Source: Spirogloea muscicola (lineage: Eukaryota; Streptophyta; Zygnematophyceae; Spirogloeales; Spirogloeaceae). From it: a DNA stretch of 64,000 nt. Positions 37,401-52,400 of the stretch are shown in pieces. The notes under the pieces were generated by a model. That model was not told the DNA's origin. It worked only from the letters and a program-made list of their open reading frames with translations, and did no database searches. Positions within the stretch are counted from its first letter, which is position 1. Every line of letters begins with the position of its first letter. The stretch spans positions 350,420 through 414,419 of the forward strand of contig WELB01000012.1 of the NCBI GenBank assembly GCA_009602725.1, in the 5' to 3' direction. The translations under genes were made by a program, and so were the position numbers.

Positions 37401-40400
37401 ACACAGGAGCGCACTGTGCAGGTAATTATTTGCATCAGCTCCTTTACTAAGTTTCAAGCATGCAGAGAAAGAAATGAGAAATGCCTGTGAGAAAAGTTGG
37501 CCTTCAGAAATATTGCCTTCAGAAAGTCGGTGCTGGTGTCCTATTCCATCTCAAGTCCACACTTATCACAAGACATCATCAGCATGTAGCCGCGTCAGTC
37601 ATCATCGTTGTACTGTTTGCTTCGTTGACATTGCTTGTGGAGGCCATGATACATGCACAGAAAGTAGGTTGCCCATCTTGGCCTTGATAATATGATCCAT
37701 CTGATTGCACTGCAGCGTAGGAGAACTATCTTATCACCCTCTCAGCCGCTCGTTGTGGATCATGCTGGACTTGACAATTATGAGTATGATGGAGGAGGGG
37801 GAGTGCTTGTCCTCAAAGGAGAAGATGGACATGACCTTCGAGCAGCGTCTCCTGTGGCTCTCATCATAATTGGCAATAACAAGCAACTGACATTTAAGAA
37901 CTTGCATATTCAGGTGACTCGCAGCCAGTCATCTATAATATACTCTGTCATGCTTTTTGATTGATCCTCTTCGTGGTACTGAACTCCCATCACCTTTGTA
38001 GGACAATATAGGCATCTGTAAGGTGAGCGAGACGCTGATGCCTTCACGGTAGCCTGCAATGCCTTTGAGAAGCTGTGCAGAAGCCTGCTGCAAAAGACTC
38101 ACTCTGTGATTGTCCTCAGAACGGGGAGTACTTGGACTCTGCAGTACGACTTGGCTGTGGCAGTAGCTACAGCGCCCTTGCTGAGGACAATGTCCAGCTG
38201 AGCGGGCCTTCCAAATTGTCTAGCTTTGCTGATCAACTGAGGACAAGACTGCCTGATGTGAAGGCTGTCAAAGATTCAGCACACAAGGAAGAAGGAACTG
38301 CTCCCAACAATCTCTCACTTGACATTCAGGTATCTTTACATGATTTGAGTGTGTAAGTGTGGAAAGAAAAGTGTCTCGACACAACAATGCTTGCAGCAGG
38401 AAGCACCTAAAGCTGTAAGGTTGTTGGTAGACGTAATTGACCAAGCCCTCAATGTCTAGGCACTTGGCTCGGAGTTTACATTTTATGACAGCACAAAGTG
38501 GCCTGTTGAGGTCCTGCTCCACCCAGAGGTCATGCTTCGTGCACGAGTGAGCATCTTTGGCAGGTGAGGAAGCAACGGCTATTGGGCTAGATGTTAGCAT
38601 GCTGCAGCTATGGTTTCCATATGACCTGTGCAGATGGATGGAGAGTAAGACACAAGTATGAGTAATGCAGGCAATACACCAGATAGCAATTCTCACTTCT
38701 TTTTGTGCAGCATTCAGCCCTGTTTAGAAAAGCCCAAACCACATGCACAGTTTTTGTGCAAAATGCAGTAGAGATGCCCTATGACGTCACGTCAAAAGTT
38801 TCTTAAATGTCCCCTATCTGTGCAAAGTTTGATTCATGCAAGGTCCTCTTTCCAGGTGTGCTATGAGAGGAAGTGATCTTGAGTTCAATGCCAGGGTGAA
38901 GAGCCTTGACATTATATCCTCCACGGGGTTGAATGTTCTGGAGCCTTTCAATACTGTACTGAGTTACTCAAGGGTAGCAGGGAGACAGAATGTCACTGTC
39001 AGCGCAACAGATATTGTGACCAATCTCTCTTTCAGTGTAATACGACTGATGTACCGACTCAGTGCTGACTATATGCACCTGCTGCATATAACATCTGAGG
39101 ACTTCACTGTGCCCTGTGGCCAGTTTGACAAGATCTGGTCGGACAGTGGTAAGCGCTCGAACACAAATGCTTGCGCCGTATAGTCTGCACTATCAATTCA
39201 TATATCTTGTTTCATGCCTGCTGCTGGCCAGGTGGCTCTGGCATTCTCGATGCCTTCATAAATATGTTCAATTCTGTTAAACAAGAGATATTGGCCAGAG
39301 CCCAATCCTAAGGAATGCGTTCTTTGGAGCATTGCCTTGACCACAGCTGTCATCTGATGATTTGTGTGCTTGTAACTCTAAATCCAAGCAGTGGGCCACA
39401 CGGGACAGCGGTTGGCATTCTGGCGCCCACGTGCTCCTCCGGGCTTTGCTTCGCTTGGTGACTGTGTGACTTCTCAGTGAGCACCTTGCCTTCTGGACAG
39501 TGCAGAGCTTACATAGCTCGAGCCTGTTGCATCTCTACAAAGTCTAGCAGGACATCAGAGAAGAGCTTGTTGGCATGAAGTCATATACACGTACTACTAT
39601 TTGTACAAGCTGCAGTGGCAAGATGTCTCAGAGTATTGGGATATTTCAGCTGAAACTTGGTACTGGAATTTACAGCAAGGACACACTGATGGACAATGAT
39701 GTGTTACTTGGGTTGACATCTATTTTTGTATTTGCACCTTCTGCAGTGACTTACCTCCGACACAGACAGTCCTGGCAGTCAACCTTGGTCAAAACCTAGC
39801 AAGAAAGCCCGTCTCTTTTGAGCTTGTCTGGTCAACAAGGGAGGAACCAGCTGGTCAAACTTCTCTGCATAAGTCTGGGCAAAGTGCAAATCAGTGCTAT
39901 GTCTGGAAACCACATCCACCACATGGATACATGGCATTGGGTTATGTAGCAACAACAGAAGATGGTCCTCCTCCACTTAGCTCATTGTACTGCGTCGTGG
40001 AAACGCTGATTACGCCATCCACTTACCTTCGGGATTGCATCTATCTTCCCAATCCCAGCATTAGGTAATACTGTGATTATTCTGCAGTTAGTCAATTGCT
40101 CTTTCACAGGATCTTTCAACTGCTTCATTGCTGGGAGTGTGAATTTATAGATAGCCTATCAAGTTTGCACCTCAAATTCTCATTGCCAGTCAATTCTTGA
40201 GCAGGAATTTGAATGCTGCTTTCTGGCGTATAGACAACGGGGCTAATTCTTTTGTTGTACGAGACACTAATTCCCTGCATAACCTTCAAGCCTTCAACAT
40301 ACGGAGGCCTATGGCAGAGAAGACAGCTGTCACTTTGGCCTACAATTCATTGTCCTCTGGCAGCGCTTCCACTTCCGGCTCAGCTGAGTCGCTTTCATTA

Positions 40401-43400
40401 CTTGACAATCCAAGTTCAGCTATTTTGGCCTCTTCAAGATATAGATCTGGCCGCTTTTATGAGAATGTGGGTACATTCTCTCGCATATGGTGGAACAAAG
40501 GTAGTAGTTCGCAGCAAAGTATCTCCATCTGGAGACCATCTCCACCCCAGGGTTACGCCATACTTGGTGATGTCTCTGTCACAGGGTAAGTGTTCTTACC
40601 CTGTGTGTGTGTACCAAATTTAATGCAATTGTACCAATGTCTTCCACTACAACAAGTCCTCCTGTTCAAGTATGGTGAGGCGTCGGCACAGAAGTCAGAC
40701 GAGGTGCCTCATAAGGTCGTAGGTGAAATACGTTGTCCATGTCCAACAGCTGATGATCTTGAAACAATTTCAGGTATGAGCCTCCAAGCCTGGTGGTGGT
40801 TGTGCAAGACATAGATGATGGACGATTAGCTCTACCTGAGAAGTTCCTCGAGAAGGGGCACTTTGCAAAGGGCAAGATTATGGAGGACGTTACCTTCTGG
40901 TACCCTGTAGCGCCCAGTGGGTACAAGGCTCTCGGCTTCATCTGCAGTCGAGGCAGAAAGCCTCCGGATTCAGATACAGTGCGGTGTGTCCGTGATGATC
41001 TTGTCCAGCAGGTCAAATTTGCCCCCAGGAGTCAGTGGAGTAACGAGGGCAGTCGAGGATCTGCTCGAGGCAGCATTTGGCAAGCAGACAATAAGGTTTG
41101 CAGCAGGAGTTGGTCGCATCGGAATCTGCTTCCACTCCTTGCCTGAGTTGCTGGTCATGTTGTGCTTGTCTGAACTGTAATAACAGACAGATCCCAAGCT
41201 TACTGCGTCTGCTCTCCCATACATGGCAGGCACATACTTTCTTCTTTCAGCAGGGACTTGATGCTCCTCAGAAATGGCTTGCCTATGGGCTTGTAGACCT
41301 CAACAAGCCAAAGCTTGCAGACAGCATCATCCTCGAGCTCCACCTCACTGGCGTGTCTACAACTTTCTATGACGATTTTGGTGGCCTTGTATGGTGTCCT
41401 TTATGCCCTTCTTCTTGATGTAATCTCAGCTTGGTTGCCCATAGGTTCCGCGAGGAGTCGAGGTCGTCACACGTTTCGGACAGTGATATGAGAGCAGGAG
41501 CCGCATAGCTGGCCTGAATTTCAGGGTTCTTGAACATATCCAGTGTCTTTGTTTTGTAGCCTTGGTTATACACGTCACATTCAGCAAAAGGATGAGCAGG
41601 TAGCAGGCTTTAGAGTGGTTGTCCTGCTGCCAGATGGTCAAGTCAGTATGCTGCTGATGACTTTGACATGCATTATGCAGATGGCCCCCTTAGTGGATGC
41701 CACAATGTCAAACACGGTCATAAGTGTTCATGGTCGACCGGAGATCCTGAGTGTCAATGGCAAGATAACTTTTGCCGCTTCTTCCTTCAATGGAAGAACC
41801 GACGCTTGGGAGCCTTTGATGGAGCCCTTGACGGGATTTTCGAGGTAGCTAAGGACACCTGCAATGCCGTTTCAAGCCTTGTCAAGGAAGGATACTCAAT
41901 GGCATGGGTGTTCATGTGAACAAGGAAAAGAACTACCATTTTCACAACTATAGAAACTTTGCCAGTCCGATGTGACAATCTGACATTTGTAACCTTTCAC
42001 AGGTATGAGTACAACAATGAAAGGTCTGAGGCTGCTCTACCTGCCGGCTCAACTGTGAGGCTGTCCACGACAAGCGATGTCAATGTCAATTTCTCCTCGG
42101 CCAACATAAATTTGCTTCTGGAAGCGTATGCTAGCTGGACAAGACTAGCCAAGATCGAAGAAGAGGCCAAACGGCAGTTTCACCTGGTAATACTTGGCCA
42201 GGCTAGGGCTATGCTACAACAAGACTGCCCTGTGGTTGCTGCATCACTCTCTATGATAAGCCCATCCAGTGTCAAAATTGGAAACTCTCCTTTAGCAGTC
42301 TACCACGTTGGCGCAATGCTGGTATATTGCAATCTTTGAAGAGCAATTCAATAGCTACATCTGACACATGTACTGGCTTTTGTTGAACAGAAAATACTGG
42401 AAGAACAGGAAGAGACAGAGACTGATGAGAATGGGCCATCAGCTGTCCTCTCACAGCTCAGGCGCGCATACATTGTCAAACACAATCAGCTTGGGCACGA
42501 GGTGTTTGTACGCGTGGTAGAGTCAAACTCAAAGCCGAGAGTGTTCCCACTGCCTTCAGGCGGAATTGCGTCTGTAACACTGCCTCCCAGAAGAGTAGTC
42601 TGGGACCCCACTACTGGAAGAGAAATAAAGCGATTGGCAAGGAAGTACTTGGCTTGCAGGATTGGTGGAGTTGAGGTATGGCTTGCATATCTACAATACC
42701 TACATCAGTGCATTGGTAGGATTCAAGTAGCTATTTAGCAACATGGCAGATGCCACTAGCTAGAGATGACCTATAGGTAGTGTTTGCAAGGTCAATATAG
42801 TCTTGTGCCTTTCTGCTTCTCTGTAGGTTGATGCATAGCTTACCTGCTGGCTGCTCTTAAAGTTGGTAGAAATGTAATGCCTGGTATGTTCAATTTACAG
42901 TTTCCTGATGTTGGTAATGTTGGGGAGCAAGAGTACTGCTGTACTCTCCGACTAGTACATAGAAGCCTTCAATCTGAGCCTCAATCTGCACAAAGTGCAC
43001 GCACACGCTGCTCATCCCCCACCATAGTATCCGGAGAAGGGCAAAGCAAGATCCTTTCTGTAACTTGGGATGAGGTCTTTATGTTTGAGATGATATCCGA
43101 GGTGGGCATGCGTACCGCATACTTATTTTGTTTCTCATTTGAACTTGCACAATAACGTTGATGGCTAGAATGCTGGGTCCGTACACATTGTGAGCTTGAC
43201 TAAGCACTGACTGAATAGCCTCCTTCGGGCCTCTCTTTGACATTATCAGGATGACGACGCGCTTGAATGCCTGGTGGTCAATGTGGCGACAGGTCATGCC
43301 TCAATCCTTGAGACAATTTCGATCTAGGGTCATAAATTGCAGCTGTGCCGTCTTCTTATCTGGTCGTAAGCTAGTATACATTGTAATCTAGAAAAAATAA

Positions 43401-46400
43401 CTATTTAAAATAGATCACTGCTGCTGAGACTGTTGCTTTCAATCTCTCAGGTGCACCAGTAGGGGTGTTCTCTTGCCCACTACAGGAAGAGGCAAATACA
43501 AAATGGCGAGTCATTAGCACAAGGTTGAGGAAGAAAGTAGCGCTAAACTCTTGGCCGCGCTTAGAGCTACAGCGCCATCCCTTGTCATCACTACAGGCAG
43601 GCCAGGTATGTCATACATGTCAGCCTCAGTCAGTCTTTACTTTAAGCTGGACACTCCTTGTTGCCTTTTGCTGCAGATACTAGGACCCAGCACAATATCT
43701 GGAATTCTCTTGTCTTTATTTCTCCAATATCGAAATTCAGATGTCTTGTATCAATCTCTTTGTTGCAGGCATCATCAGGCAGCAGCCCAGGCACGTTGAG
43801 CTTGTCATATTACTTCTTTGTTGTTGACGGAGATGCTGGACAGCAGTCACTACAAGAAGAACTTGAATCCAATGCAAGTGGCGACGAGCCGGGAACAATA
43901 CAAGTTGGCTATCACGAAACTGGTCCATGGGTCAAGATCGGCTCCATGTATTCGCAGGGTGCCGTTCCTTGGGTCATTGGAGAAGAACAGGTCGCAAGTG
44001 AGACAAAAGTGGAGAGGGGAGTAAAACATCTCGTTGTCCGTTCTCTTGTCGTAGTTGTGAATGATACAGATCTTCCTATTGCGGTTTGCCTTTGTCCAAG
44101 GTCATTGCTGTGCAGCGATCTAGTAGGCCAAAGTGACGGCAATTCGGGCGGTGCTCGCTCATCACAATGGCAGACCGTGGTGCTGGAGGAGGTTTTTGAG
44201 AACCAGAGGTACCAGCCTGTGGCTGGGTGGGGCAGCTCATGGCCAGGACACCTGTTCCTGACTGATCCGAAACGCTGGAGCGATCGAAACTTCAAGCAGA
44301 GCTCTCAGGTGAGGAATGGCTAGAATGACAACAGTGCCTGCCCATCTCTCCCTGTTATTCAACGGTCAACCTTTGCTGTGGTAGTTGGTGACGCTCACCA
44401 AAGCATGCTCTCATTGAGGCAGGAGTTTCTGGAGCCCCCGCTGCCTGCTGGCTGGGAGTGGACAAGTGACTGGCAAGTGGAAAGGGCAGGGCATGTCAAC
44501 AGGGAGGGGTGGGCGTACGCACCAGCTTTCAGAATATCTCATTGGCCTCCCTCTGCTAAAGCACGTCGTCGAGGAGTGTTGGACTTTACTAGGCGGAGAA
44601 GGTGGGTGAGGACGAGAGAACGAGTTGCTGGCGCAGGTGGTGAAGATAGGATGATTGTGGGTGTGCTTCAGCCAGGGGAGGATGTCCCTTTGCCATCTGC
44701 TTGCCTTCGTCGATCAAGCGCTGATTACTGCATACAGGTACACTGTACGTGTTAGTCAGAGATCATTAGCCTCAAGATGGTGTAAATGCATCTGTGTGTC
44801 ACGCCCTGATCAATGAGACTTTCCTTTGTAACACTGTAAATACTTTACTTTAAGATTTGCTCTCGTTGTCAACATATGAATGTGAAAATAAGTGGTGCAC
44901 TGCAGGTGCGGCCATACGAGGGTGGAGATGTCACAACAGCCCAGCATGATTGGAGTGTGGCTGTTCGTGTACGTGTCAAAAAGAGGTCACATGAAAGGGT
45001 CCCTGCATGGGAATTTAGGGCAAGAGCATTGTCCGAGACATGCGAGCTGGTTCGCTGCACTCTTGCTGAAGGCGACCCTAAATCCTGCAGACAGGAGTCA
45101 GGTGGTGTGCATGCTGGGAGCTTAGAAAATATGCAGAACAGGACAAATGCGGCCGAAACGTGCAGTGTCCAGCAAGAATCAGTATCCTCAATGCATGGAG
45201 GCCATGCTGTAGGCACTACCAGCGAAGGCATCCTTGAAGGGCAATCAAATGCGGCTGGCAGCAGAATTCTGGATCTTGGGAAGGAGCTGGTGTGGCTAAG
45301 CATGGAGGCCTCCTGCAAGACTCTTGGATTAGTAGGAGCTCAAGAGACTGCTAAGGACTGGAGGGTCACTATACGTCCTCCTATCTTAATTGAAAATCTG
45401 TTGCCCGTGGCTGGTACCTTGCGCCTATGGGAGAAGCCAATGGATTCCTCAAATCTTATAATTCGCTGCGAGGGCAACTTGGGTGCTGGACAACAGACCG
45501 GGACTTGCTTTGCTGACCTCAGGCAGACACTCTATCTCTCATTCGTTCCAGAGGGTGGTTGGACCGCCTCACAGGTACAGATGCAGCAAGTTGCTGTGTT
45601 GTCACGATATAACCATTTCATGTTGCCCACTTTGAAATGTTTGGCTGGTCGAATGCAGTGGCAGGATAAAGTAGCCATGGCAAGTCTCTTCTGCTGTATA
45701 CAGTGTTCAAGTTGTAGAACCGTCAGCTGAGGCCCTTCTGTCCATGTACCTATGTACACTTGCAGGAACACTGCATGATATCACACCCCTACAAGGAGGT
45801 CGCGAAAAGCATAAATTTCTTCAACAAACGCACGGGAAGGTGCTCAAGTGAAAAGCATGCAATTGAATAGAGCTGGTGCTCAGCTATAGTGACTAGCAAC
45901 TCAAAGCAACATTGAGCTGGTTGGGTGAACAGCCACCATGAATATGCGCCTGTATCTCACTCACTTGCTCATGTATGTAAATGCAGGAGATTAAAAGTAG
46001 CAGTAGAACAGAAGGTGGGCTCCCATGCGGGTGCAGCCAAGGTTGTCTCTCTATCAGTGCCCTGTTGGTTGGACGTGGTCAACTGCCCTCCACTTGCATT
46101 CAGACTTGTGGAACTTCAGACGGACAAGCGTCCACAGCACAGCAAAGATGTGACTATTGGTGCTAGCCTTCGGAAGACAACAAGTAGGCAACTCAATCGC
46201 GTGAAGCAATCTCTTAAGATGCCCTCTTTAGTTGAGGAGGTGACCGAGGTGGAGATTGTTGATCAGCCTACCATGCTTTCCAAATGTAATGTTGAGACTA
46301 TGGGACTCATTGTGGGTCTGAGGGGCGAGTACGAAAGCGACTTTGGTCCTCCAACACCCATTGCAAGTTTTGAGGTATGTTGGATACATTCTCAAGGCCA

Positions 46401-49400
46401 CTTGTGTAGCTCCTATTTGTACTTTTGCTGCAGACACTCATGCTTTTGCAGCTGGGAATTGTGCATCCTGGCACAGCACTGCGGGTGAATCAAGCAAGGA
46501 TGTCTTTCCCCAGCGCAGCTTTGACGTTGTGTGATCTGCGTCATCATTGCAGGATGAGCAAGTAGAGATACGAGCAAGTGCAAAGGGAGGGTGGTTCATG
46601 AGATTGATGGTGACCTTGGATGTCTGCCCTTATGCAACTGAGAATGTGAAGGTAGAGATTTTTCAACCTTTTTTCAGCAGATGAATGTCCAATTCATAAT
46701 GTAGGTGCAAATCTGACTTAATTGCGGTAACACAATTTGTCTAGTTGCTTACATATTCCAACTTGTGTGGGCAGGTCATCAAACTCCGACCATATGTAGT
46801 TTTCACCAACAGGCTCGGGCAGCCAGTGCATTTCCGGCAGAGTAATGTGGAATCTTACAGCAAAGTCTTTAATCAGGACGATTGGCGAGTATGGTGTCTT
46901 TCAATGGCAAGTGAGCAGGCACAGATTGGTCAGGTACCAAACCGAAGTCCTCTCCCTTCACATTCTTCAAGCCTCGGAACTAGTATGTCAATTGTTGAGG
47001 ACATGACATGGCACTGAATTCATAAGGTCACAGGTGGTGCTTTTCGTCTGACTACTGTGAAGTGCTGCACTGACTAGCTTGGTGACAGAGGCTACAAGCT
47101 AAAGTAGTTCTACCAGCTGGACAAGTGTAATGAATGGATGAAATTTGTGATCATGATGGCAGCTGAAGACAAACAGCAGTGACTGGAGTCAGCCATTTGC
47201 AATGTCCGAGGAAGGAGTAACACATCTAGTAGTCAGAGGAAAGGGGTCGAAAGGAGTGCAGACCTTGCGGTTAGATGTTCACAGTGGTGAAGGCGAATCA
47301 CGATATGTTGTGGCCATCCGTTGTAGTGCACAACCTCCATTTCGGTACGCGGCACACTCAGCAGTATCTACCTCTGGTGCACTCATCCTCTCATCGACTG
47401 TATCGTGCAGCATAACGGTGTGCATAAGCAGAATCAAGCTTAAATCTCTGCCATGCTTGTAATCTCATCTAAGTACGACAATGCAGGGTCGAGAATCGTT
47501 CTATGAAGACTATCATTGAGTTTCGGCAATCTGGGTCAGACATCCTACCATTTCACCGCCTGGAGCCCCACTCTACAGCCGCTTTCGCTTGGGAGATACC
47601 TCTGGGAGAGAAGATCTTGGACATACAGGTGGTTGGAGACCAGCACGTGATGGGGAAGTATAACATCGAGAGTGTGGGGGAGCACTTCCCTTTGGTTGTT
47701 GTCAATGCGACAGAAGGTGCTGAATTTTTGGGTCTGTCAGTGGATGTAATCATCGAAGGAGCTGTCAAAGTGGTGTGGATTGGGGACTGGAAGGGATCTC
47801 CTGATCAAGCAGGCGGTGCAGGTCATGCTTTTTCTCAAAATGAGGACAGGGATGGTCGATGCAACAGTCTCAAGTCAGGACTTGATGCAGCTGCTGAGAA
47901 GGAGAAGGGGGGAAAACGTATGCGCAGTGGCAACGCACAAATGCATAAGGAGCTCATTTTAGACATTGATAGTTTAGGATTGGCTATCATTGATCACCGG
48001 CCTCAGGAGCTTTTATTCTTGTCAATGAGGAGCCTTTTGGTCACTCTATCAAGTTCTGGCACTGGCCTCAGCAGGTACTGCAACGTGATCCAACACATTG
48101 TAGACCTTCTATCGACATTGGACTTGCGGCCTTGCGGATAGTCCTTAGAGGCATTTTCACCAACACTTGGTCCTGACTTATATACTCTCAGCTAAGAACA
48201 GTCTGTCAAAACAGCAGTCACCAGGCCTAGAGGCCAGATTGATTGTCAAAGGGTTTCCAGTGCTCTGCCAAGGACTATTTTTCCGTCAAAGTATGATGCA
48301 GATGGACTGACATATGCAGGTTCAAGATGTCGCTTGGTAAAGTACAACTTGACAATCAGCTCTTCAATACCTCGTTACCTGTAATATTAGCACCTGAACA
48401 CAGTAGCGATGGAGATGAGGCTTCTGCTCTGAGAGCTGTAGTTACTGTGCGTGATGAAGCGATGGAGGGTACAATTGTGTATGAGTATATTGGAATTCAG
48501 GTATGACCGTGGAACCAAGATCCTCAAGTCAGTGATGTTCTCCTTTTTTATTTGTGGCTTCACACCACGATATCCAGTGCGCAAAGAGAAGTGCCTTTCC
48601 TGTAGGGGCAGTGGCTGTGGATGATGACATCAAGCCAATGATCTATGCAGGTGGTGGACGAGCCGTGGAGAATCAACCTCCACGAGCCTATCATCTGGCG
48701 TCTGATGGAGCTCTATCAAACATTGAATCTGGACCGCATTTCTGGTGTAGGAGACGAGGGTGCACCAGTCAATGTGGATCCTAATGTCAGGATAAAGTAA
48801 GATAATTGCTCTTCTGTTTCTGCTATAAGCACCTCGATGTTTGTGTTAAATAGATTACTAACCTTATGCAGTGCTCTTGAGCATTGTCTTCTGACAAGAA
48901 TGTTTGCACACAGGCACTTTCAGTGATACGCACTTCCAGTTATAGTGAACAACAATTGGCAATTGGTTGATGTTGTCATCTTCTTTTCTAACATTCGTGT
49001 TCATGGTCCATAAAGAGTCGATGTTGTCACCATCTTCTGTCAAACATTCATCTCCATGGTCCATAATTAGTCACAGGTGCAGCGGGTAGTCAGCAAGTGA
49101 CCACTCAGATTTTGTTGGACAATTGACCTGTGAGGATGCCGCAAAGACAACTCTGCAAGCTTCTTTGCTTGCTGAGACTCAGGCCTGCGTGGCTTGGCGT
49201 TCTATTGTTTGTGGTGATATGCAGCCTCTTGGATATATCGGAGGTGCGGTTCCGCTTGACCCTCCAGACTGCAGCCGGGACGAGGCCTCACAACCTGCTT
49301 GGTGTCTGGGGACCACTTTTGACTACCCTCGGCAACACTCACAAGATGCCGGTGCGTGCGCATAAGCCTCTCATAGTCCATATGCCTACGGGTTTGGAGC

Positions 49401-52400
49401 ATGATTTTGCAATGTTCCAGCTTCTCGTTGCACCTAGATGTTGGGTGCATCACGGCAGTCTTGCTGAACGTGTAGGAAGAAAAGAGTATATAGCTGTTCA
49501 AGTAAGAGAATAGCTCATCTCAAATTTGGAGGCAGTTGTGCTCATCTCTTTCAGATCCACTTTCAGAGCGTTGTGCGGGAGCATCGGTATTTCAGGAAGA
49601 GCGCCCTGATGCCAGCAGTAATGGCACGGATGAGAAGAGACTTACTTCATCAACCGCTGCGGCTTTTGTCGGGTGTGGACGTCTTAGGCATGACCAGCTC
49701 TGCACTGGGTACGTTAAGTAAAGGTGCTGCAGAGCTTTCTCAGGATGGGAGGTTTATGCGCCTTCGCTCTCACCAAGTGAGCACTGCTCTCAAGAGCTAC
49801 TCTGGTTTTTCATTTTTATTGTCGTCAAGCTGTTCATTTACGACATGCATGATGTCTGCTACAATCTTGTTGCTTGTTTGGTCTACAATGGCCTTGGCTT
49901 GAGCGACCTTCTTTCAATCAACTCATTTTAACTACGTTTTGCATTAAAAACAGGACCGCACAGTCCGCATACGCAACATGGGAGATGGCCTCCTTTATGG
50001 CACCGAGGCTGCTGCAAGAGCCTTAGCTCGAGGCGTGACAGGGTTGGTCACAAGGCCTGTGGCAGGTGCTGTTGCAGGTGGAGTCCCAGGACTGCTGAGA
50101 GGAACAGTGAAGGCTGCTGTCAGCGTTGTGGCGCAGCCAATCAGTGGGATTCTGGACTTCTTTGCTTTGTCAGTAGATGGTCTTGATGCCAGTTGCAATC
50201 GCTTCACCGAAGCAGTGACTTCTGAGCAGACTCTTCAACGGAAGCGACTTCCCAGGGCCATTGGAGGAGACAAGGTCTTGACACTTTATGACAATAACAA
50301 GGCCACTGGCCAGGTAAGGAGTTACTGGTGTGAGAGAGCAGGATGTTGGACTGTGGAGTTCACATGCATGCCGTTCTAGATACTTCAGAATGTTCATGGG
50401 CAGCAATTAGAGAGTAGCAGATAATTTATCCTGATTTAGACCCTATTATTTGCCATAAGGGTAGCAGATGTGCAGGGCAGCCACTGCCGCTGCCGTGTGC
50501 ACACCGCACCTCTTCATCCAATGTGCACTTTGTATGTTCAGGTGATTTTACAGCTGGCAGATGCAGGTGCATACTTTGGAAGGAGGGACATTTTTAGAGA
50601 TCGAGGCAAATTTTCTGACACAGATGTATATGAGTGTCACTTCGATGTTCCCAAGCAGCAGATTGTGATGATTACCAGTCAAAGAGTGATGTTGCTGCAG
50701 GTCTGTTCTGGGCCGTACTTAGAAGCTGAAGCTTCAAGGGCATACTCAAGGATGTGTATTGCAATCTAGATGTCAAATGGACAACAATGCCTGATTGCAT
50801 TCATAACCACCGGTTTCTTTGTGTTGTCAGCATTTTGTCACTAGATCAGCGGTCAATATGCTTACATACAGTAGTAGTCAATGTAGTTGTGCTTTTCAGG
50901 TTGTAAGTTACGGCAAGTGGTGAAGTCTGTCCAAGGCTCAGCACAAGGTTACACACTTGATGTAGCTGACACCGCTGATGTGAGCTGGCTTACGTTGCTG
51001 TCTGTCATTGCAGCGTCCTCATTCACATATGAAAAGTGAAAGACGTATGCTGGTCGATCCATGCGCCGTCATCTGGGACATTCAGTGGATCTACCTCTTA
51101 GCAACAGAGTTAGCCTCACCTAAAGGGAGTTCCCGAGGACCTCCTAGTGAGGTCATCCTCCACGTGCGATACCAGAAGCGTTATCGCCATTCCATTCATT
51201 GCTGCCCTTCCGCAAGTGAAGGCGAAACTGAGGGCCAGGCAACAAAGGTTAGGGATGCAATTGAAGCGGCAAAAGTCATTTTTGGACCAGACAGATCAGC
51301 ACTGACAACTGAGGTGAGTCGCAGATTATTGCGGTTGAAGCGGCGAGCGCCTCTTGCCACCTTCCATAGATGGGGGATAGAAATTAAACAAGCCAGGCCA
51401 CCGTGTTCTTCTCTACTATTACTGCTTAGGATGTGAAACGTTTCTGTGCTTCTTGTAATGTTACTGCAGTTTCACAACAGAAGACAAAGTAGACCACGAC
51501 CAGCCTCGTTTGGTCACCCTATGGGCACAAGTGGCAGAGAGCGGACTTCAGGGCATGTTGAGGGCACCCAAAGCGCGCGTCCAGCAGATGCTTTGACAAG
51601 TCCTGCTCTGCCGCTCTCTTCTTCAAAGTGGATAACAAGGGAGAATGTCCAGAACACCACAGTCTTTCACTGCATCTGGACGAGTGAGAGGGAGCTTTCT
51701 GCATGCCGGGCATGCACTCTGAAGGTGTGTACCATGCTCAGAAGCCAGGGAACTTCATGAGTATTCTATCTCACCTGCTCTCCAATATGTCATTGTCAGC
51801 TTGTACCCTAGAAGTCAATTATGCACAGGCTGCTCTTGAAGGAACACTTCTGTGGAGCTGTTGCTCGTGAGCTTTTGTTGCTGGACATGATCTGACTCAG
51901 CAAGTCCATCCATCTGCAGCTCACTGGACAGGAACGAGAAATTCCGATCGCCATCTGGCGACCTGCGCCTGAACCAGGGTATGTGCTTGTGCAATGCATG
52001 ATTGGATTGTACACCCCAGACTTCTGTCACGCTTTTGTTTAATTGTATCAACTGTCTTTCTATCAGAATGCGTCTGACTGCTCTAGAAAGTTTAAAAATT
52101 GCTCTAAGTTTGAAAGCTTATACTGCGCACTATGCAGCTATGTTGCGGTGGGGGATATACTTCAGCTGGGAAACAATGAGCCCACCATTGCCACAACATA
52201 CCGAGATGATGGCAGCCGGAAATTTGCAGCCCCTTGTGGCTTCCAGCTGGTACGGCCAAATGTTCTAGTATACAAGCTTTATTCTTAAGACCCCTATAGG
52301 CTGCTTGTGTTACACATCATAAACAATCAGTTGACACCTCGAGGCATTGGTGCTGTGGCAGGTCTGGAGAAATGCTGATTGCGGCAGCATAGAACCAGTG

